NCBI RefSeq assembly: GCF_003950325.1
Contig: NZ_PXZH01000001.1
Coordinates: forward strand, 372,001 to 436,000
DNA: 64,000 nt
Source of the DNA: Vagococcus humatus
Lineage (GTDB): Bacteria > Bacillota > Bacilli > Lactobacillales > Vagococcaceae
Reading direction: 5' to 3'
Below are positions 55,124-64,000 of the stretch, in pieces; within the stretch, counting starts at the first letter, position 1, and each line of letters starts with the position of its first letter. Both the position numbers and the translations under genes were made by a program. The notes beneath the pieces were generated by a model. It saw only the letters and a program-made list of their open reading frames with translations. It did not search any database and was not told the origin of the DNA.

Positions 55124-56179
55124 ATGTTAAAAAAATGTTTTCACGTGTCAGTTTGGATTTGTCTATGTTTAGCTAGTTGGTTATTACTAGGGGAAACATG
55201 TCAAGGAAGTAGTTTGGATTTTAACGCAGAAGTTAAACTGCCAAATAACCAAGTGGACGCCAATCTGACTTATTTTGATTTACAAATGAAGCCTAATCAA
55301 AAACAACGATTACAAGTAGATTTAACCAACTTATCAGATAAGGCTGTGAAGATAAAAGCCGCAGTAGCTACAGCAACTACTAACGATCAAGGGAAAATTG
55401 TCTATCAAACATCCAAGAACCGTTTGTTAAAAAATATCCCAGTAAAATTAGAAGAGGCAGTGGTTATCCCTACGAAACAAGTCGTTATTCCTAAAGGAGA
55501 AACTCTTCCTTTCTTTCTAGAAGTAACAATGCCTGCTAATTCTTATGAAGGGGTTTTAGTTGGTAGCGTTCAGTTTACTCAAATGGATTTAGGAAAAGAC
55601 ACCACTAAAAAATCTCAAGAGATGATGATTAAAAATGTATTTTCTAGAACCATCGCCATCTTAGTGAGAGAAAACAAACAGCAAGTATCAGAAACAGTGG
55701 ATCTTACTAGCTTTTCAACTAAACAAGAAAAAAACCGCACCTATGTAGTAGCCTCTTTAGAACACCCAGTAGCCAGTATTTTGTCTCCGGTTACAATCCA
55801 AACTGAATTAATAGATCAACATAATCCTACAGAAGTACTGGCTAAACAAGTTACCGAAGATATTCAATTAGCTCCGTTTACTCAGACGGATTTTCCCGTC
55901 ATTAAAACAGAAGAACCATTGAAGTCTGGCGTTTATTCCTTAGATGTCAAAGTGACTGATAGTCAAAATCACACCTGGAAATTTAAAGAACAAGTCAAAG
56001 TTCAATCTAACAAGGAGAAAACGTTAACTCAGCCTAGACCAAAACAAGTGACTGCTTCTAAGCCAGTCTCCAAAAAAACATCCCCTTTGTTAGTTAAACT
56101 TTGTGGGAGTTGTTTAGGCTTGATTGCTATAATCGGAGGCTATGATATTTATCTAGTTAAGAAAGGAGGAAGAAAATGA
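55124..56179 (+). CDS. WxL-interacting protein (DUF916/DUF3324), module 2
   Basis: A 351-aa paralogue of the protein at 37250: signal peptide, DUF916-like domain (YFDLQMKPNQKQRLQVDLTN), DUF3324-like domain, then one transmembrane segment (about residues 320-345) and a basic tail. It binds WxL proteins by family analogy and anchors them to the membrane. Its TGA stop overlaps the ATG of the next gene by 4 bp, as in module 1. Confidence 0.9.
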   Translation: MLKKCFHVSVWICLCLASWLLLGETCQGSSLDFNAEVKLPNNQVDANLTYFDLQMKPNQKQRLQVDLTNLSDKAVKIKAAVATATTNDQGKIVYQTSKNRLLKNIPVKLEEAVVIPTKQVVIPKGETLPFFLEVTMPANSYEGVLVGSVQFTQMDLGKDTTKKSQEMMIKNVFSRTIAILVRENKQQVSETVDLTSFSTKQEKNRTYVVASLEHPVASILSPVTIQTELIDQHNPTEVLAKQVTEDIQLAPFTQTDFPVIKTEEPLKSGVYSLDVKVTDSQNHTWKFKEQVKVQSNKEKTLTQPRPKQVTASKPVSKKTSPLLVKLCGSCLGLIAIIGGYDIYLVKKGGRK

Positions 56180-58383
56180 AAAGCTATCAGTCTTACATTA
56201 AGTGGTTGTGTGTATTAATAGTAGGTATGTTAAGTTTGCTTAGCTATTCTGTTTTAGCGGAAGAACTTCCCTGACAATCCTGTAATTCCCCTGTAACGGG
56301 TCAGATAACAGAAGCTATGCTAGATAAAATTGGTTATATGAAAAAAGAAAACTTACCTGAAGCAGAACAAATGAAACTGAAACGACTAGAAGCAAGTTTC
56401 ATTACTCAAGAAGAGTTAACTGATGAAGAAGTAGATATATTACTAGGACAGTACAAAGATTTAGAAAAACCTTTAACTGTTTTAGGGAAATGTGCAGGTA
56501 TTGGTACCTATGCTATTCACCGTCTGCCTTTTGATAACCCAGACAAAGCCTTTTACGGCATTTATTATACAGATTCTAAAGATCAGGCAGGAGCTATTCA
56601 CTCCTATAAGCCTTTAGATTTTCAAAAAGCATTTGAATTATCTTTCCAGATTTTTTTAGGTTCTAGACGAGATTTAGGAAGCGATGGTTTCTCATTTGTT
56701 TTACATCGAGATCCTAGAATGGACAATGGAAATCGTGCTGAGGTGATAGGCTTACCAAAAGAATTTTTAGGTGCAATGGGTGCTGTGGACGAGACAGGTG
56801 AATTGATTGAATCGTCCATCCAAAAAGGTTTAATGATTGAAATAGATACAGAACCTAATTTGTCTTCTTCTGATAAAGATATTGATTATCCAAATTATTC
56901 CAACAAAAGCTATGGACACATGGCTTGGCGGGTATTAGACAATCTTCCGGCTAAACAAAAAGAAGGGGTTTGGACAAGTTTAGAAGGCTTTTCCCATGAA
57001 GGTTTGTGGGTATCCTCTGTACCGTTAATTAATAATCGGTGGGACAACTTAACTGTGAAGTGGGAACCTGATTTAAACCAATTGGAAAATGGCCAAGTTG
57101 TTTCTGGTAAACTAATCTATAACTATTTGCCTAGCGTTAAACCAATCGTCAATTGGGATTCATTAGGGAAGCCTATAAAAGAGATTGTGATTGGAAAAGA
57201 TACACCTAAATTAACGGAACTATTTGGAGGGGATTCTCAAGCTTTTTGGGGATTTACTGGAGCGAACTCTTCTAAAAGTTGTGATGCTTGGGTCATTCCA
57301 GATAGTTTAATTTTTCCTGATGAAACCAGTGATATTCAGGTGGAATATATAGAAAAAGGTCAAACTACTCCTACTACTATAGATAAGTTAACAGATACCA
57401 CAGGAAAATTTGATTGGTTTGTAGCCAATAGTGAGATCAACCAAGATTATGCTATAGAAACAGTCGTGGTACATTATTTAGACCGAGAAGGAAATCCAAA
57501 AGAAAAAGAAATCAAGTGGAAAAATGAAGAAAAAAATCAAGATATTTTATTGGAGTTTGGCAGTACGACTAAACTAGAAGTTGTTTATTCTAAAAATTAT
57601 GTGCAGTTTGAGTTTAAAGACGTGAATCAAAATCAAGCCAGTAAAGAAATTTATAGTTACCAAGACCGTTTTATGGTAAATGGTACCCAGCAAGTAAAGG
57701 AAGTACTAGGGGAGCGAGTTAAACCTACGATTAAAATTTACGGGGAAGTTGGAAAACAGATACAGTTATCAGATATCTATAGTGAAGAAGCTAGATGGAA
57801 AGATGGGTACCGGTTGACTAAGGAACAAGAAGGTCAATTGAGTTATCAAATAGGCAAAGGAGGGCGAAAAGAAACGATTAAATTAGAAGGGGTTAGATAT
57901 TTAATGAATGTATCAAAAGTATTTGATTATTATCCTATTCCTAAACCTGTAGGTAAAGGTTATATGCATATGCGACAAATCGATAATGACACTCTTCCCT
58001 TTATTAATAAACATGATAAAGTTACTGCTTATCAGTCTAGACATCAAGTGCTACAGGTGATGGATAGAAAAACATCCAATTGGAGAGTAAGAGCAGCCCA
58101 TCATGGATGTTATGAAACTGATACAAATGAGTATTTTTATATTTTTAGTGTTAATACAGTTAACTACAACACAAAAGGCCATATTCAAATATGGAGGACA
58201 AATCGCCCAAAGACACAAATTGTCGAATGGAAGGAAAAGAAAGGACAAGGAATAGTTGAATTAATTTTAAACATTAAAGATAAGCCGAATGCACATGCTG
58301 TTTATATCATGGACACGGATGTTCCTAAATATGGCCGGGCTTTTGAAGGAAAAGTGAGTTGGACACTAGAAAGCGAAGAGTAG
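56176..58383 (+). CDS. Predicted secreted selenoprotein: UxSC L-type-lectin / WxL protein, module 2
   Basis: A 735-residue exported protein if TGA 56272-56274 (codon 33) is read through. Signal peptide residues 1-28; mature start E-E-L-P-U-Q-S-C-N puts the TGA fifth, with Cys36 three residues on, exactly as in the paralogue at 38299. The lectin-like domain (about 105-370; GSDGFSFVLHRDPR, GLMIEIDTEPN) is bracketed by Cys106 and Cys369, both conserved. The C-terminal WxL-like domain has NWRVRAAHHG and final VSWTLESEE. GGAGGAAG precedes ATG 56176. A caller that stops at TGA would begin at 56317 and lose the signal. Selenocysteine is inferred. Confidence 0.8.
56280..56311 (+). promoter_or_regulatory. 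SECIS-like hairpin in lectin gene 2
   Basis: Short GC stem CCC (56289-56291) / GGG (56298-56300), loop TGTAAC with G second, inside an outer clamp CTGT (56280-56283) / ACAG (56308-56311). Stem begins 14 nt and loop 17 nt after the TGA. Weaker than the other two hairpins, but clamp and geometry match lectin gene 1. Confidence 0.6.
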
Positions 58384-58594
58384 TTTCTTTATAAATTTCA
58401 AATTTCACAAAAAAAGGAGATAGACGAGACATTTTACACCTTGTTTTAGTCATTTAGTGCTATGATAGTTTTATCAAGTAATCAAGTCTGATAACTGTTT
58501 ATATGGATGGTTTTTGTGAAGTAGGAACAAAAAGTAAGTTCTTAGTTCTTCTTTCCTATCAAAAATAGTCTATCAGCTGAAAGGGTGGAAAAAA

Positions 58595-60004
58595 ATGGTT
58601 TATCAAATAGTCAATCCTTATACCAATCAAGTAGAGAAAGTGTATGACAATCATACAGATGACGATGTCGAAAAAACATTGGCAAAAGCCCATGATTTAT
58701 ATCAACAATGGCGTAAAGACACCATTTTAAAACGTGTAGATATTTTAAAACAAGTCAGTCAAGTATTAACGGATCATGTAGATGAAATTGCTACAGCTAT
58801 TACGAAAGATATGGGAAAACGTTTTGTGGAAGCAAAGGGAGAAGTGCTAACTTCAGCGGATATAGCTAATTATTATGCCGAACATGCCTATGAATTTACT
58901 GGGACAAAAACCTTTGACTCACGTATGGGGAAAGCCCAATTAGTTCCTCGACCAATCGGCATTATTATGGCAGTTGAACCATGGAATTTTCCTATCTATC
59001 AACTAATGCGGGTGTTTGCTCCTAACTATTTATTAGGGAATCCGATGGTGTATAAACATGCTAGTAACACACCAGGATCAGCGGTCATCTTTGAAGAGAT
59101 GCTAAAAAAAGCAGGAGTAGAAGAGGGAGCTTGTACTAATTTATTTGTAAGCTATGAACAAGTTAACCAAATTATTGCAGATCCACGAGTACAAGGAGTC
59201 GCTTTAACTGGTTCAGAACGAGCAGGCAGTGAAATTGCCGCTGAAGCTGGTAAAAATCTAAAACGCAGCTCTCTTGAACTTGGCGGAAGTGATCCATTTA
59301 TCGTCTTAGATGATGCTAATTTAGATGAAATTCAAAAAATTATTGGAGCCGCTCGTCTGTTTAATGCTGGTCAAGTTTGTACCTCATCTAAACGTTTTAT
59401 CGTAACAGAAAAAAATTATCAAGGAATTTTAGATATGCTAACAGAAGCTTTTGCTAATGTTAAAATAGGGGATCCTTTTGATGATAGCACTACGTTAGCT
59501 CCTTTAAGTTCTTATAAAGCGAAAAAAAATCTAGTGAAACAAGTAGAAAAAGCGATAGAAAACGGAGCTACCTTAGCTTATGGAGATATGGCTAGTAATC
59601 AAGGGGAAGATAGTTTCTTCCGTCCAGTTATTTTAACTAATATCACCCAAGATAACCCAGCTTACTATGAAGAATTTTTTGGGCCAGTAGGTCAAGTCTA
59701 TCAAGTGAAAGATGAACAAGCAGCGATTGATTTAGCCAATGATTCTGTTTACGGTTTAAGTGGGGTACTCTTTACTGGTTCAGTTGAAAAAGGAGAAGCC
59801 TTAGCTAAACAAATTGAAACAGGTTCGGTTCATGTGAATAGTTACGGTGGGACTTTAGCTGAATTACCATTTGGCGGAGTTAAACGCTCTGGTTATGGTA
59901 GAGAATTAGGCAGTCTAGGTATGGAAACCTTTATGCATCAAGAATTAATTGTATCAAGAGAAAAACCAATTGATTTAGAAGAAACAACTGGTGGATTTGT
60001 TTAA
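58595..60004 (+). CDS. NAD(P)-dependent aldehyde dehydrogenase (succinate-semialdehyde dehydrogenase-like)
   Basis: A 469-aa ALDH oxidising an aldehyde to its acid. Catalytic Cys262 is in GQVCTSSKRF, the general base Glu in LELGGSDPFIVL, and the oxyanion Asn in EPWNFPIYQ. It resembles the GabD group, but substrate cannot be fixed. AAAGGGTGG precedes the ATG. An extended -10 (TGC-TATGAT, 58461-58466) lies upstream. Alone between terminators. Confidence 0.92.
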   Translation: MVYQIVNPYTNQVEKVYDNHTDDDVEKTLAKAHDLYQQWRKDTILKRVDILKQVSQVLTDHVDEIATAITKDMGKRFVEAKGEVLTSADIANYYAEHAYEFTGTKTFDSRMGKAQLVPRPIGIIMAVEPWNFPIYQLMRVFAPNYLLGNPMVYKHASNTPGSAVIFEEMLKKAGVEEGACTNLFVSYEQVNQIIADPRVQGVALTGSERAGSEIAAEAGKNLKRSSLELGGSDPFIVLDDANLDEIQKIIGAARLFNAGQVCTSSKRFIVTEKNYQGILDMLTEAFANVKIGDPFDDSTTLAPLSSYKAKKNLVKQVEKAIENGATLAYGDMASNQGEDSFFRPVILTNITQDNPAYYEEFFGPVGQVYQVKDEQAAIDLANDSVYGLSGVLFTGSVEKGEALAKQIETGSVHVNSYGGTLAELPFGGVKRSGYGRELGSLGMETFMHQELIVSREKPIDLEETTGGFV

Positions 60005-60007
60005 GCC

Positions 60008-60051
60008 AAATATCCTAGTTAGGTGATAACCTAGCTAGGATATTTTTTTGT
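60008..60051 (+). terminator. Terminator of the aldehyde dehydrogenase gene
   Basis: Stem AAATATCCTAG-TAGGT / ACCTAGCTAGGATATTT with loop GATA and a T run. Confidence 0.92.
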
Positions 60052-60178
60052 TTAGCCACCTAAGACACAAGTTACTTCAACTACTCTTTTTCCTCTCTCT
60101 TATTTTATGAAATGGGACTAACTAGTTATGTTATAATATAGGTAGTTAAATAAAAAGGGGAAGAGGAGAGGAGAAAAG

Positions 60179-61204
60179 GTGAAAAAATTAGGGAAGCTAT
60201 GTAGTGTGATCATGTTGTTAATGGTTTTAGGAGGCTGTCAAGCAAAAGAAAAACAACCTTTAACTGATGAGGTAACGATTAATTCAACCACAGTTAAGAA
60301 AAAAGCTCCTAGTAATAGTAATAAGAAAGCAAAACCACAGGCTAAAAAGGATAATCAAGCACAAAACAAACAAGAAAGAAAACAAGATGGTAGTTGCTCA
60401 TCTGAAGACAAGCAAGGAGAAAACTTGTGGAATAGCGAAAAAGCGGCTGCTTTAGAGAGTTTCGTGATTAAGTGGGGGGAAACATTGGATCAAACTTATC
60501 AGTCCTATGCGCCTAAACGTAATGTAGACTTATATGGACTATATTTACCAGATGCTGTATTAGACAATAATAGCCACATGGTGTTATCAGAAAATAAACA
60601 ACCTGTAGATATAGAATGGTCTAGTACAGGGTGTGGCCAAAAACCTTATCAGTTAGTTGCAGTTTATTCTGATGCAGCTAGTCAACCTTATCTAAAACAA
60701 CATGTCTATTTCTTTGTTTTAGAAGGACAAACTCCCCATGTTTTCTTGACGCAACAAAATCAAGGAAATCCTGAAAACAATCTTTATTTTTCTGAAACGC
60801 AAAACGAAGCATTAAAAAATGGGTTTGCTAGTATTTTACGAGGAGAAGAACCTGTTGTGCCAGTTAAAGAAGCAGCTCCTCAAGTGAGTCATGATTATAA
60901 TCAAATAACCGCTAATTTCATCCAACAAAGAGCCGGTACTTATTATGATGAGAACAATCAGCCTGTCTTTAAATTAGATGAGACTTATTTTACACATGTT
61001 CAGTCTGGTAAAAAATATAAAATAGCTGGCATAACTGACTCAGAACCTCAAGGTATGTTAACGATTGCGTGGGATATAGATGATTTTGCGGCTAGATACG
61101 GCCAAGAAAACTTAGGCCCAGGACCTCAACCTTTTATGTATGTTATGACAGATAATCCAGATGTGTTGGAAAGTCAACGAGGGGATAGTTATACAAGGAG
61201 ATAA
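60179..61204 (+). CDS. DUF4767-domain lipoprotein
   Basis: A 341-aa lipoprotein with lipobox LGGC (Cys20) and a long Lys/Gln-rich linker (about 25-80) suited to crossing the wall. The central domain (about 83-215; WNSEKAAALESFVIKWGETL, AVYSDAA) matches the DUF4767 type of enterococcal lipoproteins. A second globular part follows to the C-terminus. GTG start with GAGGAGAGGAG upstream. Function unknown. Confidence 0.83.
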   Translation: MKKLGKLCSVIMLLMVLGGCQAKEKQPLTDEVTINSTTVKKKAPSNSNKKAKPQAKKDNQAQNKQERKQDGSCSSEDKQGENLWNSEKAAALESFVIKWGETLDQTYQSYAPKRNVDLYGLYLPDAVLDNNSHMVLSENKQPVDIEWSSTGCGQKPYQLVAVYSDAASQPYLKQHVYFFVLEGQTPHVFLTQQNQGNPENNLYFSETQNEALKNGFASILRGEEPVVPVKEAAPQVSHDYNQITANFIQQRAGTYYDENNQPVFKLDETYFTHVQSGKKYKIAGITDSEPQGMLTIAWDIDDFAARYGQENLGPGPQPFMYVMTDNPDVLESQRGDSYTRR

Positions 61205-61208
61205 TAGT

Positions 61209-61256
61209 AACCCCTTATTCTTGTTTGAAAGACAACTTGAATAAGGTTTTTTTTTA
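61209..61256 (+). terminator. Terminator of the DUF4767 gene
   Basis: Stem CCTTATTC / GAATAAGG with a T run of nine or more. Confidence 0.88.
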
Positions 61257-61304
61257 TGCTAAATAAATGAACGGTTATTAGGTTATTTGTACCTATACTC
61301 TAGA

Positions 61305-61396
61305 CAATACACTAACTTATCAGACAAAATAAGCAATACATAAACAGCACACTAGCAATACACAAAAAATGAAACCGCTATTTCTCTACAATACAC
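61305..61396 (+). promoter_or_regulatory. Four CAATACAC repeats, candidate upstream activator sites
   Basis: CAATACAC at 61305, 61356 and 61389 and CAATACAT at 61334, all in one orientation with following A-rich bases. They end just before the sigma-54 promoter, where enhancer-binding proteins such as LevR/ManR-type regulators bind in Firmicutes. Confidence 0.65.
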
Positions 61397-61401
61397 AAAA
61401 T

Positions 61402-61417
61402 TGGCACAGGTCTTGCT
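61402..61417 (+). promoter_or_regulatory. Sigma-54 (RpoN) promoter of the GH63 gene
   Basis: TGGCAC (61402-61407), AGGTC, TTGCT (61413-61417). The invariant GG and GC are 12 bp apart and every consensus base of TGGCACN5TTGCW is present. Transcription should begin near 61428, leaving a leader of about 40 nt. Confidence 0.87.
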
Positions 61418-61442
61418 TTTAGTTAAATGGCAAGACCAATAA

Positions 61443-63809
<2,367 letters not shown>

Positions 63810-63821
63810 AAAATAAATGGT

Positions 63822-63860
63822 AAAAGACTTCCTTCATGCGTAGAAGGGAGTCTTTTATTT
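63822..63860 (+). terminator. Terminator of the GH63 gene
   Basis: Stem AAAAGACTTCCTTC / GAAGGGAGTCTTTT with one G-T pair and a T-rich end. Confidence 0.92.
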
Positions 63861-63934
63861 AGTGTTTTTCAGCCAATTGTTGTAAACTGAAAGTAACTAA
63901 ATAACGGAAGAGAAATGAAGAGAGGTGACCGGTC

Positions 63935-64000
63935 ATGGCTCAAGTGAAACAAACAGATTCACCAAACTATTCAGAACTAGATTTACTCAATCAACGGATT
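63935..64000 (+). CDS. Start of an unidentified gene, cut by window end
   Basis: ATG 63935 with AGAGAGGTG upstream opens a frame of 22 codons to the window edge (MAQVKQTDSPNYSELD and on). Soluble, polar start; too short to identify. Confidence 0.55.
   Translation, partial: MAQVKQTDSPNYSELDLLNQRI

Noticed and set aside
23885-58383. TGA reassigned to tryptophan (Mycoplasma-type code)
   Set aside because: TGA ends genes at 26975, 37251, 38300, 52314 (minus) and 56177, all other genes are free of in-frame TGA, and Trp is encoded by TGG throughout.

Overview
This window looks like chromosomal DNA from a low-GC lactic-acid Firmicute of the Enterococcaceae, possibly Vagococcus. That placement is inferred from the AT-rich coding, the WxL and sortase surface proteins, the trehalose-6-phosphate phosphorylase route, and an NADH peroxidase that closely follows the Enterococcus faecalis enzyme as I recall it. 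No 16S rRNA, prophage, IS element or CRISPR array is visible.

Layout. 1-3 kb: 3' part of a CnaB-repeat adhesin. 3.2-8.5 kb: aminotransferase, DeoR regulator, glycyl radical enzyme and fructose-6-P aldolase-like protein. 8.6-9.5 kb: orphan DnaD-like protein. 9.5-17.7 kb: exopolysaccharide genes (glycosyltransferases, two Wzy/ligase-like proteins, Wzz-like, Wzx). 17.7-23.7 kb: divergent trehalose regulon (treR, PTS EIIBC / GH65 phosphorylase, beta-phosphoglucomutase). 23.9-25.2 kb: NADH peroxidase. 25.3-36 kb: small stress proteins, two Mga-like regulators around an Xaa-Pro peptidase, an aldo/keto reductase, a ChW-CAP protein and tRNA-Gly. 36.3-40.6 kb and 54.2-58.4 kb: two copies of a three-gene WxL surface module. 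40.7-53.8 kb: PEP carboxykinase, NUDIX, an LPXTG protein, regulators, deoB, an arsRDA-arsC locus without a pump gene, and YdcF. 58.6-64 kb: aldehyde dehydrogenase, lipoprotein, and a secreted GH63 glucosidase behind a textbook sigma-54 promoter.

Main discovery. Three otherwise intact genes each carry one in-frame TGA, and each TGA sits where a redox cysteine belongs. In the NADH peroxidase it is codon 42, the catalytic Cys42 position of E. faecalis Npr. In the large lectin-like protein of each WxL module it is the fifth residue after the predicted signal-peptide cleavage, in the motif U-x-S-C-N (U36 and U33). TGA ends at least five other genes normally, so the genetic code is standard. Each of the three TGAs is followed at the right distance by a hairpin with a G near the start of its loop, as in bacterial SECIS elements. 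The most economical reading is selenocysteine: one cytosolic selenoperoxidase plus a duplicated, exported, cell-wall-associated selenoprotein family of L-type-lectin/WxL architecture, which I do not recognise as described. The Sec machinery (selA, selB, selC, selD) is not in this window and must be found elsewhere in the genome for this to hold.

How the parts fit. Each WxL module encodes a small WxL protein, a membrane-anchored WxL-interacting protein (DUF916/DUF3324) and the UxSC lectin, joined by ATGA overlaps, so they probably assemble as one surface complex. The trehalose genes import trehalose as trehalose-6-P, split it phosphorolytically and convert beta-glucose-1-P to glucose-6-P under TreR. 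Several genes rely on partners not seen here: an activase for the glycyl radical enzyme, an ArsB/Acr3 pump, a priming glycosyltransferase and kinase for the polysaccharide, and a sigma-54 activator.
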